DNA from: CAVVAL01 sp963742725
Lineage (GTDB): Bacteria; Actinomycetota; Actinomycetes; Mycobacteriales; Cryptosporangiaceae
Reading direction: 5' to 3'
DNA length: 64,000 nt
Assembly: GCA_963742725.1 (NCBI GenBank)
Contig: CAVUMX010000004.1
Span: 744,001-808,000 of the forward strand
Part shown: positions 1-9,600 of the stretch, one piece after another
How positions within the stretch are numbered: position 1 is the stretch's first letter
Layout of the letters: each line of letters opens with the position of its first letter
Notes under the pieces: generated by a model
Told to the model about the DNA's origin: nothing
What the model saw: the letters and a program-made list of their open reading frames with translations, nothing else
Database searches by the model: none
Made by a program: the position numbers and the translations under genes

Positions 1-25
1 GGGGGCGGCGTAGTCTGGCGGCATT

Positions 26-1398
26 GTGAAGTCGCCGGTGCAGATCGGGTCGTACCGTGTCGAGCGGCTGCTCGGGATCGGCTCGTTCGCCACGGTCTGG
101 TTGGGGTTCGACCCCGCGCTCGGTGCCCGCGTCGCGATCAAGGTGCTGGCCGAGAACTGGAGCCACGACCTGCGGGTCCGCGAGCGGTTCCTCGACGAGG
201 GCCGGATGCTGTGGCGCCTTGACCACCAGCGCCTCGTGCGGGTGCACTCGGTCGGCGAGATGACCGACGGCCGGCCGTACCTGGTGATGGCGTGGGCCCA
301 AGGCGGCAGCCTCCGGGATCGGCTCGCCGACGGTCCGCTGCGCGTGGCCATGAGCCTCTGCCTGCTCCGCGAGATCGCCGCCGCCGCGGCCGTGCTGCAC
401 GACAACGGGATCGTGCACCGTGACCTGACGCCCGGCAACGTCCTGTTCCGGTTCCTGCCGGCCGACCCCGAGCCGGACGAGTTCGGTGCCGGACAGGTCC
501 TGGTCGGCGACCTCGGTCTGGCGAAGGCACTGGCCGCCGCGTCCGGACTGACCGCTCGCGCGGGCACGCCCGGCTTCATGGCACCGGAGCAGGACGACCC
601 GTTGGCCGTCGTCGATGTGCGTGCCGACGTGTTCGGCCTCGGTCGTCTCGGGACGACGCTGCTCTGCGATCCGGCCGCGGGCCGGGGAGCTCGGCACCCC
701 TCCGGGCCGGCGTGCCGCGCACGGTCGCGGACGTGCTCCGCAAGGCGACGGCCCATCGAGCCGTCGACCGTTACGCGGACGCCGCCGCCTTCGGAGCCGC
801 GCTCGCCGCCGCCGCCGGACTGCCCGCGCGGCGCTCCGTCGGTCGCCGTCGCCAGCACGCGGTCGTCGCCGCCGCGCTCACCGCGACCATCGCCGCGACG
901 GTGAGCGCGGCCGAACCGGCAGGGGGCTGGCCAGCCGGTACCGGCGGAGACTCGACCGGCCGCATCACGGTCAGCCTGCCGGACGGTTGGCGCGTCGTGG
1001 GCACGGGATGGGCGGGCCAACGTGGAACCGACGGGGATCCGGAACCGGCGTTGGTGATGTCGCCGGACCCGGCCCGCTGGAACTCCCGGGCGTCGGTGCC
1101 GGGGGCGTTCGTCGGGCTGTCGCAGGACCTGTCGGCGCGGAGTACCCCGACCCGGTACGTCGCCGACCGCCAGCACGCGCGATGCACGGCCGCGCCGGTC
1201 CACACCAGGAGGCGGGGCGGCGTCGACTGGGTCGTGGCGGAGTTCACGTCGTGCGACACCGGCAAGCCGGCGATCGTCGAGGCCGCCGCGCTCGGACCCG
1301 CGAACGCGGGGCTCGTGTACGTGCAGATCGCGCCCCCGCCGGGCAGCGGACCGGACTTCGTCGACTCGTTGCTAGCCGGTGTGCGGGTACGTCGCTGA
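26..1398 (+). pseudogene. Membrane Ser/Thr protein kinase, interrupted by a frameshift
   Basis: Eukaryotic-like (Hanks-type) kinase. The first frame, from a GTG at 26, shows a glycine loop (GIGSFATV), the ATP lysine K39 in VAIK, the catalytic loop HRDLTPGN (131-138), DLG in place of DFG (162-164) and the MAPEQ activation segment. Around 660-700 the sense leaves this frame: LGTTLLCDPAAG turns into Arg/Pro-rich nonsense, while the +2 frame takes up with RAGVPRTVADVLRKAT, a hydrophobic segment near 868-905 (probably the transmembrane helix) and a secreted-looking C-terminal domain ending at 1398. Read together, the two parts make one kinase-TM-sensor protein missing or gaining a base. DLG and the TPGN loop are common in actinobacterial kinases, so activity was plausible before the break. 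A sequencing error is as likely as a true pseudogene. It converges on the lipoprotein gene, with one base between the two stops. Confidence 0.75.
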
Positions 1399-1399
1399 G

Positions 1400-1873
1400 C
1401 TACCGGACCACGACCGGGATCGCGTACGTCTGCTCGTCGCGGACGATGCTGACGGTGACGGAGCCCGGGCTCAAGAAGCGGCAGTTCACGATGCCGGCCT
1501 CGTAGGACAGGTCGACGCTGTCCGGTGGATCGGCGGACACGGTGTCGGGACCCGTGCCCTCCACCCGCAGGACGCCTCCTACCGCGATGCAGATCGACGT
1601 CACGAACGGGAGGTCCGTCTCGGCCGCGATCGTGTGCACCACGGCGCCGAGGCAGGCGGAGGACGGCGTCGGCGTGGGGGACGGCGCGACGGTCGGACGG
1701 ACGCGTGGCGGGCGGGGGCTCGGTGCGCGGGTCGCAGGGGTGGTCGGCGACGGCGCCAGGCTGGGAGTCGAACGGCTCTGCGCCTCGGCCGGCAGCGGCG
1801 ATACGGGCTCGGAGCCGCACGCGGCGAGCGCCGACAACGCCAGCACGGCGCCGATCATCACGCGCGGATCCAT
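1400..1873 (-). CDS. Lipoprotein with one copy of a Cys-containing beta domain
   Basis: 157 residues. The N-terminus MDPRVMIGAVLALSALAAC is a lipoprotein signal with lipobox LAAC, so the mature protein should be anchored outside the membrane. A Pro/Ser/Thr-rich linker (about residues 22-70) is followed by one globular domain of about 85 residues beginning CLGAVV, then ICIAVGGVLRVEG and NCRFLSPGSVTVSIV. The same pattern occurs twice in the lipoprotein at 2486-3247. Its ATG lies one base after the ECF sigma stop codon, so it is probably co-transcribed and translationally coupled. It could be a sensor, an anti-sigma partner or a target of that sigma factor. It has no membrane-spanning anti-sigma architecture. 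Function unknown. Confidence 0.8.
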   Translation of the reverse strand: MDPRVMIGAVLALSALAACGSEPVSPLPAEAQSRSTPSLAPSPTTPATRAPSPRPPRVRPTVAPSPTPTPSSACLGAVVHTIAAETDLPFVTSICIAVGGVLRVEGTGPDTVSADPPDSVDLSYEAGIVNCRFLSPGSVTVSIVRDEQTYAIPVVVR

Positions 1874-1874
1874 C

Positions 1875-2423
1875 TCAGGCCCAACCGTCGCCGAGTCGCT
1901 GACGGAGCCGGAGCCGTCCCTGGTGGATCCTCGACTTGACCGTGCCTTCGGGAAGCTCCAGCAGCGTCGCGATCTCCTGGTACGACAGGTCGAGGACATC
2001 GCGCAGCGCGACGGGTTCGCCGAACTCAGGTCCCAGCGATTCGAGGCCGTCGAGCAGATCCAGGCGGGTACCGGCGACCACACTGGTACGGCGCGGATCG
2101 GGCCGGTCCGGTGGCGGCGCCCCTGCCGCCTCGCTGACGAATCGCTGCCGCAGCTGTCGGTAGGTCGACCGGGCGCGATTGGCGGCGATGCGGTGCAGCC
2201 AGGTGCGGAACGATGCCCTGCCCTCGAAGGCGCCGATGCCCCTGGCCACCGCGAGCAGCGTGTCCTGGCAGGCCTCCTCGGCATCCTCCCGGTACGGAAG
2301 GAACCGCGCGCACAACCGCAGCACGTCCGGACGGATCGCGGTGAGGAGCGCGTCCAGCGCCACCGGGTCGCCGCCCGATGCGGCCAGGGCGAGCCGGTCG
2401 AGGTGGACGTCATCGGCTGGCAC
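1875..2423 (-). CDS. ECF-type RNA polymerase sigma factor
   Basis: 182 residues from a GTG at 2423. Region 2 runs from DALLTAIRPDVLRLCARFL through DAEEACQDTLLAVARGI to FRTWLHRIAANRAR, the core-binding and -10 recognition helices. Region 4 holds the helix-turn-helix LSYQEIATLLELPEGTVKSR, which reads the -35 element. There is no C-terminal extension and no neighbouring zinc-finger or membrane anti-sigma factor. Instead it sits between two lipoprotein genes on the same strand that share a domain, which suggests control of an envelope function. A strong hairpin (2447-2478) separates it from the upstream lipoprotein gene, so it is transcribed from a promoter inside the short gap or by read-through. 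Confidence 0.93.
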   Translation of the reverse strand: MPADDVHLDRLALAASGGDPVALDALLTAIRPDVLRLCARFLPYREDAEEACQDTLLAVARGIGAFEGRASFRTWLHRIAANRARSTYRQLRQRFVSEAAGAPPPDRPDPRRTSVVAGTRLDLLDGLESLGPEFGEPVALRDVLDLSYQEIATLLELPEGTVKSRIHQGRLRLRQRLGDGWA

Positions 2424-2446
2424 ACGTTGAGTCTAGTGACGCCGAA

Positions 2447-2478
2447 GCGGGCGGCGGACCGAATGGTCCGCCGCCCGC
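2447..2478 (-). terminator. Perfect 14-bp hairpin after the double-domain lipoprotein gene
   Basis: GCGGGCGGCGGACC (2447-2460), loop GAAT, and the exact complement (2465-2478). It lies 8 bases past the stop of the lipoprotein gene on the minus strand and before the ECF gene. No T-run follows, as is usual in high-GC actinobacteria. It may be a partial terminator that sets the ratio of lipoprotein to sigma factor. Confidence 0.75.
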
Positions 2479-2485
2479 ATGGTGC

Positions 2486-3247
2486 CTACTTGATGGCCAC
2501 GACCGTGACCTCGCTGCCGGTCATCGTGAACGTCACGGTGCCCGGCTTCACGAAGCGGCACTCGTGGACGCCCGCCGCGTAGTTGCAGGAGACCAGACCG
2601 GACGGGTTCGCCGAGAGCCCCCCAGGCCCGAGATTCTCGACCCGCAGCACGCTGCCGACCTTGAGACAGAGCGCGGGCCAAGGCGGCCCGCTCTCGCTGG
2701 CGTCGAAGGTGATCCTCTCGATGCCGTCGCAGGCCGGTGACGGCTTCGGCGGAGTCGACGCCTTGGCGACGACGACCGTCAGCTCACGGGGCCGTCCGTC
2801 GCGGTTGATCGTGAACCGAACGGTCCCGGTCCTGATCAGGCGACAGGTGTGGACGGCGGCCTCGTAGTAGCACGAGACGTTGCCCGAACGGGTCATGCCC
2901 TCGGGTCCGAGCTGGTTCACGCGGACCACGCCGCCGACAGTGATGCAGACCGATGACCGCGCGGGTCCGGCAACCGAGGCGTCGATCCGGTAGACCACCG
3001 CGCCCAGACAGCGCTGCGGTTGGGCGGGCCCGGGTGGTCGCCGGGTCGCCGCAGGCGATTTGGGGGTGCGGGGCGACGGTGTGGGCGTCACGGAGGTGGA
3101 CGGCGCGGTCGCGGATGGCGTCGCGGCGGGCGGTGTCTGGGCGGCGACCGGCCGCACTGGTGCGGCGCTGCACGCTGCCGCGGCTGCCATCGAGGCGAGC
3201 GCGAGAGCGGTGACCGCGGTGAGGTGACGGACTGAACGGGTTCGCAT
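2486..3247 (-). CDS. Lipoprotein with two tandem copies of the same Cys-containing domain
   Basis: 253 residues with a lipoprotein signal (TALALASMAAAAAC) and a Pro/Thr-rich linker. Two homologous domains follow. Domain 1 starts CLGAVVYRIDAS and has SVCITVGGVVRVNQLGPEG, SCYYEAAVHTCR and GTVRFTINRDG. Domain 2 starts CDGIERITFDAS and has ALCLKVGSVLRVENLGPGG, SCNYAAGVHECRF and GTVTFTMTG. Each domain carries four cysteines in matching places, consistent with two disulfides in a secreted beta-sandwich. The spacing of Gly/Val/Leu recalls cupredoxin-like folds but no copper ligands are apparent. It is first in a same-strand set with the ECF sigma gene and the one-domain lipoprotein. An SD-like GGGAGA lies upstream of the ATG. 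I do not recognise a named family. Confidence 0.85.
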   Translation of the reverse strand: MRTRSVRHLTAVTALALASMAAAAACSAAPVRPVAAQTPPAATPSATAPSTSVTPTPSPRTPKSPAATRRPPGPAQPQRCLGAVVYRIDASVAGPARSSVCITVGGVVRVNQLGPEGMTRSGNVSCYYEAAVHTCRLIRTGTVRFTINRDGRPRELTVVVAKASTPPKPSPACDGIERITFDASESGPPWPALCLKVGSVLRVENLGPGGLSANPSGLVSCNYAAGVHECRFVKPGTVTFTMTGSEVTVVAIK

Positions 3248-3264
3248 GGCGGATCTCCCTTGTC

Positions 3265-3316
3265 GTTCGGACCTTTCACTCTGTTAGTCACCACGCGACC
3301 GGCTTTTGTTCGGACC
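3265..3316 (-). promoter_or_regulatory. Repeated GTTCGGACC motif upstream of the lipoprotein gene
   Basis: GTTCGGACC occurs at 3265-3273 and again at 3308-3316 (read on the minus strand as GGTCCGAAC). The copy further from the gene overlaps a small palindrome, GGACCAGGTCC. The GAAC core resembles ECF -35 elements, so autoregulation by the adjacent ECF factor is possible. I could not pair either copy with a convincing -10. Confidence 0.3.
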
Positions 3317-3397
3317 AGGTCCGAGGAATCTTGGCGCCATCATCATCAGGCGTAGGCTCGTCTGCGCAGGTCACCGGCGCGACGCGAGGAGTCGGCA

Positions 3398-3892
3398 ATG
3401 GGGATCGGGAAGCTTCGATGTCAGGTGATCGACGTCAACGACCTCGCGGTCGCCGAGGCGTTCTGGTCGGAGCTGACCGGGCTGCCCGTGATCCCGTCCG
3501 TGTACCCGGGCCGCTACTCCTACCTCGGCCACGCCGATCCGTGGCGGCACGAGCTGATCCTGCACCTGGTCTCGACCCCAAAGGGCCCCGAGGCCAACAG
3601 ATCGCACGTCGACATCTGGGTCCGCGACATCGACAAGGCCATCGGGCAGATCGTGGCCATCGGCGGCACGGTGAAGAAGGAACCCAGCATCTACCCTCGC
3701 CCTCACTCGTACGAAGGGGAACCACCGTCCATCGACTGGGCTGTCCTGCAGGACCCGTTCGGCAACGAGTTCTGCCTGGTCACCGTCCTCACGCCCGAGG
3801 AGGCCGGCGCGATCGAGGAAGCCGCACAGGACGCCGACCACGAAGACCACCACTGGCGGGTCGTGGCCGGACGAGCCACCGCTTCACGGTGA
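3398..3892 (+). CDS. VOC-family (glyoxalase-like) protein
   Basis: 164 residues made of the paired beta-alpha-beta-beta-beta modules of the vicinal-oxygen-chelate superfamily. The first module begins KLRCQVIDVNDLAVAEAFW and the second ends VLQDPFGNEFCLV, the usual DPxGNxFxLV motif. The acidic tail EEAAQDADHEDHHWRVV is atypical. Members include dioxygenases, fosfomycin-resistance enzymes and many of unknown substrate. It stands alone on the plus strand, with its stop 5 bases from the convergent regulator gene. The substrate cannot be inferred. Confidence 0.85.
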   Translation: MGIGKLRCQVIDVNDLAVAEAFWSELTGLPVIPSVYPGRYSYLGHADPWRHELILHLVSTPKGPEANRSHVDIWVRDIDKAIGQIVAIGGTVKKEPSIYPRPHSYEGEPPSIDWAVLQDPFGNEFCLVTVLTPEEAGAIEEAAQDADHEDHHWRVVAGRATASR

Positions 3893-3899
3893 TCACCGG

Positions 3900-6458
3900 C
3901 TAGGCGCTCGCGGATTGCCTGGTCACCCAGGCGATCACGTGCGCCCGGGTGGGGAGATCAAGCCTTCTCCGGATGTTCTGCAGGTGGTTGGCGATGGTGC
4001 GCGGCGACACGTCGAGCCGCGCGGCTACCTGCTGGTTGGTGAAGCCCTCGGCCACCAGCTCGGCGACGCGGTACTCACGTGCCGTGAGAGGCGCGACCGT
4101 CCGCGGCGTCTCGGGTCGCGAACCGAGGGCGTACGCGACGGTCTCGTTCACCGTCCACTCACGACTTTCGGCCCAGGCGCCCGCGGGGTCGGCGGCACCG
4201 GCCCGGCTGCGTCCGATGGCATCCTCCACGTCGGCCCGCCAGGGCTCCGCCAGCCGTGACCTCAGCCTGTCCCGTTGCGTCGCCGCGGCCGCCGCCAGCC
4301 GGAGCGCCCGATCGTGCTGGTCGCGCCGGTCGGCGACGAGGGCCAGTCCCTCCAGCGCGTAGACGCTGCGCTTGTGGCCCAGCTGCCTGGGATCCGTGGC
4401 CCACAGCGCGACGGCCTCGGTGAACGCCGCCTCCGCGCCGTCGATGTCGCCCCGGCGGAGCGCCAGCAGGCCGACCGCGTGCAGGAACCGCAGCATCCGG
4501 GGGAGTTCGGCGCGGGCGCGCAGGATCGGTTCGGCCTCGCCGAGCCTGGCCGCGGCGTCGTCCAGGTCACCGGCGACGGCCAGGCAGTGGCCCAGCTCCA
4601 CGAGTGCGATGGCGGTCCACCATGGACCGTACTCGCGGCGGTTGAGGGCCACGTGCTCCTCGGCGTAGGCGCGGGACTCGGCCAGCCTGCCGAGGCTCAG
4701 CGAGGCGGCGCTCAGGATGTCGAGCGCGTCGGGGATCGCGGCCGGGTTGGCGAGCGACCGCGCCAGCTCCAGCGCGGTCGAGGCCAGCCGGATCGCTTCC
4801 TCGTGGTTCGCCTGCTCCTGCTCGACGGCCGCGGAGAAACTCAACGCGTACGCGCGGTCGATCGTGGGCACCTGGTCCGTCTCCAGCGCGCGTTGGTAGA
4901 GATCGCGGGCCTCCGTGACGTTGCCGTGCATCCGTCCCAGCTCGGCGAGGAGCGTGGCCAGTCCGACGTAGCGGCCGTCGCCGCGCCGCTCGGCCCACGG
5001 CGTCGCCAGGTGCAGGTTGTCCAGCTCGACGCCGATGTGGATCCACGGATCGGCCATGTCCGGGTCCTCGCCGTGGAGGTAGGCCCTGACGAAGCCGTAG
5101 AGCCAGCCGATCATGCGGTCCTGGCACATCTCCAGCTCACCGGCAGCGACCAGCTGCTCCCAGGCATAGATCCGGACGGACTCGAACTGCCGGAACCGGG
5201 GACCGCGCGCCGAGTCGACGCCGACGATCAGCGACTTGGCCTGGAGACGGCTCAGCAGGTTGAGCACGTCCGGCGGCGTGACGTCGGCGCCGTCGGCGCA
5301 TACGGCCGCCGCACCCGCCAGGCCGAAGCCTCCGGCCAGCACCGCCAACCGCCGGAAGGCGGCCTGCTCGGCGAGGGGGAGGAGCTGGTAACTCCAGGCG
5401 ATCGCCGCGTGCAGGCTGCGGTGCCGGTCGGGGCTCGATCTGGGCCCGTCGTCGAGCAGGGCGAACCGATCCTTGAGCATCGAACGGACCTGGTGGACGC
5501 CCAGCAGCCGCACCCGGCTCGCCGCGAGTTCGATCGCCAGCGGGAGCCCGTCCAGCTCCCGGCAGATCTCCGCGATCGGTGCCGCGTTCTCCCGCGTCAC
5601 CGCGAACCCGGGCACCACATTCCGTGCCCGGTCGGCGAACAGTTGTACCGCCGGCAGGTGCCGGACGTCCTCGACGCCGCCCGCGCCACGACCGGGTACC
5701 GCGAGCGGGGCGACGGGCAGCAGCGCCTCGCCGGCGATCCGCAGCGCCTCGCGGCTGGTCGTCAGGACCCGCAGGCGGGGGCAGGCGTCGAGGAGCATGG
5801 CCGCGACGTCGGCACACTGGTCGACGACGTGCTCGCAGTTGTCGAGTACGAGCAGGCCGGGCCCGTCGGCGCACGCCTCGGCGAGCAGTTCGGCAGCGGG
5901 CCGTCCCAGTTGCCGGTCACCCCGAGCCGCCGCGCTGACGGCGTTGCTCACCGCCGAGCCTGTGGTGAGTGGGGCCAGCTCCACCCACCAGACCCCGCCC
6001 GGGTACGAGGAACGCACCAGACGGACGAACTCCGCCGCGAGACGTGTCTTGCCCACGCCGCCCGGCCCCGTCAGCGTCACCAGGCGGTCGCGCAGGAACA
6101 ACGGGCGCAGGTCCGCCAGCTCGCGGGTACGTCCCACGAACCGGGTCAGGCTCGCGGCGGGGGCCTCGGCGGCCGGCTCGGTCGTGAGCGCCGGGCGGCG
6201 CCCTCCCTGACCGGCGACGAGCACGCCCTGCCCCGCGCTGTACTGCCCGTGCAGCGTCGCCGTCGCGATGCCGAGATACCCCGCGACCTCGCGCCATGTC
6301 GTACCGGCGTCGCGCATCTCGGTGACCACCTCGCGGAGGGCCCATGCGCTTTCCCGCTGTAACTCGGCGAGCACCGCGGCGCGAGCCTTGCCGTCCAGCA
6401 CGGCGTTGGCCTCGTCGGCCAGTTCCCGCACGTGCCGCAGGTGGTTTCCGTGAGCCAT
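3900..6458 (-). CDS. Large STAND ATPase regulator with C-terminal LuxR DNA-binding domain
   Basis: About 852 residues from the ATG at 6458; an in-frame upstream ATG at 6536 would add 26 residues that do not look conserved. Layout: an N-terminal helix-turn-helix-like segment (WREVAGYLGIATATLHGQYS, 55-74), a P-loop GPGGVGKTR (131-139), Walker B LLVLDNCEHV, an NB-ARC/winged-helix region, TPR-like repeats (e.g. REYGPWWTAIALVELGHCL), and a LuxR helix-turn-helix at the end (LTAREYRVAELVAEGFTNQQ, then RTIANHLQNIRRRL). This is the AfsR/MalT style of ligand- or partner-gated transcription regulator. It is divergent from the subtilase gene, with about 155 bp between the starts, which makes that protease a plausible target. 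Confidence 0.9.
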   Translation of the reverse strand: MAHGNHLRHVRELADEANAVLDGKARAAVLAELQRESAWALREVVTEMRDAGTTWREVAGYLGIATATLHGQYSAGQGVLVAGQGGRRPALTTEPAAEAPAASLTRFVGRTRELADLRPLFLRDRLVTLTGPGGVGKTRLAAEFVRLVRSSYPGGVWWVELAPLTTGSAVSNAVSAAARGDRQLGRPAAELLAEACADGPGLLVLDNCEHVVDQCADVAAMLLDACPRLRVLTTSREALRIAGEALLPVAPLAVPGRGAGGVEDVRHLPAVQLFADRARNVVPGFAVTRENAAPIAEICRELDGLPLAIELAASRVRLLGVHQVRSMLKDRFALLDDGPRSSPDRHRSLHAAIAWSYQLLPLAEQAAFRRLAVLAGGFGLAGAAAVCADGADVTPPDVLNLLSRLQAKSLIVGVDSARGPRFRQFESVRIYAWEQLVAAGELEMCQDRMIGWLYGFVRAYLHGEDPDMADPWIHIGVELDNLHLATPWAERRGDGRYVGLATLLAELGRMHGNVTEARDLYQRALETDQVPTIDRAYALSFSAAVEQEQANHEEAIRLASTALELARSLANPAAIPDALDILSAASLSLGRLAESRAYAEEHVALNRREYGPWWTAIALVELGHCLAVAGDLDDAAARLGEAEPILRARAELPRMLRFLHAVGLLALRRGDIDGAEAAFTEAVALWATDPRQLGHKRSVYALEGLALVADRRDQHDRALRLAAAAATQRDRLRSRLAEPWRADVEDAIGRSRAGAADPAGAWAESREWTVNETVAYALGSRPETPRTVAPLTAREYRVAELVAEGFTNQQVAARLDVSPRTIANHLQNIRRRLDLPTRAHVIAWVTRQSASA

Positions 6459-6613
6459 CCGGTCACTGTAAGGCGTTCGAAATCCGGACACGCGCGCTTC
6501 GTCCTGGGTCACGGGCCTGTACGGCAAATGCGCCAATTGACCATGGGCGTCCGGCCCCGTCCGCGAGCAGAATCCCCTGATCGCCTGGTCCGGGTCGGTC
6601 GAAGGGAATGCAG

Positions 6614-9600
6614 ATGCGCGCAGTCTTACGGGGTGTCGCGGTCTTTCGGGGAATCGCGGTATCGGCCGCGATGGTGCTGTCCACCGTCGCGGCAGTGCCC
6701 GCCGATGCCGGAATCCGCACGGAGAACGAGCGGCCGTCCGCCGTCACGACCCACACGCTCACCCTGATCACCGGCGACGTCGTCCGGGTGACCACCCTCC
6801 CGGACGGGCGGCGCGCCGCAACGGTCATACCGCCGGACAAGGGCGCGGCCCCCGGCGGCTACCAGACGTTTCAGCAGGGCAAGGAACTCTTCCTCGTTCC
6901 TGACGCGGCCGCTCCCTACCTCGCGGCGGGCCGGCTGGATCGCGCCCTGTTCAACGTCACCAAGCTGATCGACGACGGGTACGACGACGCGCACGACCGC
7001 ACGCTGCCACTGCTCGCGACCTACGCCGGCCCGAAGCAGGGTGTCGCAGCCAAGTCGGCTCCGGCTGGATCACGCAAGGTCCGCGCGCTGCCGAGCGTCG
7101 GCGCTGTCGCGCTGGCGGCGGACAAGAAGCAGGCGAGGCGGTTCTGGGAGGCACTGGACGACGACCGCACGACGGTCAGTCCACAGCTCGCCGGCGGCAT
7201 CGCCAAGATCTGGCTCGACGGCAAGGTCAAAGCCACCCTCGACGCCAGCGTGCCGCAGGTCGGCGCGCCGACCGCCTGGGCGGACGGCTACGACGGCAAG
7301 GGCGTCACGGTCGCCGTGCTCGACACCGGCATCGATCCGAACCACCCCGACGTCGCCGGCCAGATCGTCGGCACGAAGAACTTCAGCACCTCGGCGACCA
7401 CGGCCGACAAGAACGGTCACGGGACGCATGTGGCGTCCACCGTCGCGGGTCTCGGCACCGCGTCGGGTGGCAAGCGCAAGGGCGTCGCGCCCGGCGCGCG
7501 GCTGCTCATCGGCAAGGTCCTGAACGACAGCGGTGCGGGCGCCTACTCGGCCATCATCGCCGGCATGGAGTGGGGCGCGGCGAACGCCAAGGTCGTGAGC
7601 ATGAGCCTGGGCGGCGACTACAGCGATGGCACCGACCCGCTGAGCCAGGCGGTCAACAACCTCACCGCCAGCACCGGCGCGCTCTTCGTGATCGCCGCGG
7701 GCAACAACGGGCCGGCCACGGGCACGATCGGGACACCTGGCGCCGCCGACGCGGCACTGACCGTCGGGGCCGTCGACAAGTCCGACGCGCTGGCGAACTT
7801 CTCCAGCCGCGGTCCCCGCTGGCTCGACTACGCGGTCAAGCCGGAGATCACCGCGCCCGGCGTCGCCATCGTCGCCGCGCGCGCAGAGGGCACCCTCTCC
7901 GGCAACGCCGTCGACGAGCACCACGCCCGGCTGTCCGGCACCTCGATGGCCACACCGCACGTGGCCGGCGCGGCGGCGATCCTCGCCCAGGCACACCCGG
8001 ACTGGACGGCCGAGCAGCTCAAGGCCGGCCTCACCGCCACCGCGCACACCGTGGCCGGCCAGGACGCCTACCAGCAGGGCGCCGGCCGGCTCGACGTGGC
8101 ACGCGCCGTCCGCCAGCGGGTCACCGCGAGTACCGGCGCGCTGAGCGTCGGGTACTTCCGGGGCCCGTACGGTGACGCCAAACCGGTCACGAGGACTGTC
8201 ACCTACCGCAACGCGGGCGACGCCGAGACCACGCTGGACCTGGCGGCATCCGTCACCGTCGGCACGAAGCCGGCGCCTGGCGGCATGCTCACGGTCTCGC
8301 CCGCGAGCCTCACCGTGCCGCCCGGCGGCACCGCGCGGGCCACGATCACCCTGGACCTCAACAAGGGCGAACTCGGCACCTACGGCGGATGGCTCACCGC
8401 GACCGAGCGCGGCGGCACCGGCACGGCCCTCACCACGGCGCTGGGCTACACCAAGGAGCTCAAGAACCTCGTCAAGGTCACCGCGATCGGGCGGGACGGC
8501 ACACCGGCCGCGCCGGGGGCACAGACCATGGTGACGATCTCCGGCACGGAGCCGGGCAGCTGGCAGTGGGAGTACCTCCGGCCCGACAGCACCCAGACGT
8601 TCGAGGTGCGGCCCGGCAAGTACGCGGTACAGGGGCTGGTCGGCACGATGGACGCGCCACGCTCCGCTCAGGTCGAGAGCACCGCCATCGCCACGCCGCT
8701 CTTCACCGTCGACAAGGACGTCTCGGTGACGCTCGACGCGCGGCTCGCGAAGGACATCACGGTCCGCGTACCGCACGAGACGGAGACGCGCGAGCGTGGG
8801 CTGACGCTGTACCGCAAGGTTGGCCAGCAGACGGCGTCGATGACGTACCTGTACGGGCCGTGGGTCGCGAAGTTCTCGGCGGTGCCGACGCCGACGACCG
8901 CGGACGGCGAGATCGAGCTGGTGTCCCGGACGGCCCTGATGGAGCCGCAGCTGCGGATGCGGGCCGTCAAGCCCGACCTCCTGCTGCACCCGCGGGTCCT
9001 CGGCGACAACCGTCCGAACGGAACCCTGGTGAACGGCCGCCACCGGCTCCCTCTGGTGTACGTCGGCATGGGCCGTCCGGAGGACTTCGAGGGTCGTGAC
9101 ATGCGCGGCAAGATCGCGCTGATCCGCGAGAGCGCCGACTACGAGCCGGCCGCCCAGGTCGCCAACGCCGCGGCGGCGAAGGCGGCCGTGGCGATCATCG
9201 TGACCAAGGACGCCGGCTACTTCTACCGGGTCATGCCGGATCCGGCGCCGATCCCGATGGTCAACCTGTCCCTCGCCGAGGGCAACCAGCTCGTCAAGCG
9301 GCTGGAGCGCGGGAAGGTCACGCTCGACCTGCGAGGCGTGCCCACCAGCCCGTTCCGGTACCAGCTCGTCGTGCCGTTCACCGGCGGCATCCCGGAGAAC
9401 CTCACCAAGGACCTGCGGCCGGCCGACCTGGCCACGCTGAAGAACGAGTACCACGCGGTGCGGCCGGCGCAGCTCGGCGCTCTCGCATACCAGGCGCTCC
9501 GGCCGTACGAGAACTTCGGGCTGGCCTTCGCCGGCGCGGCGCAGTTCCCGCTGCGTCAGACGCACTACCTGCTGGCCAACGACACCCGGTACCTCCCTGT

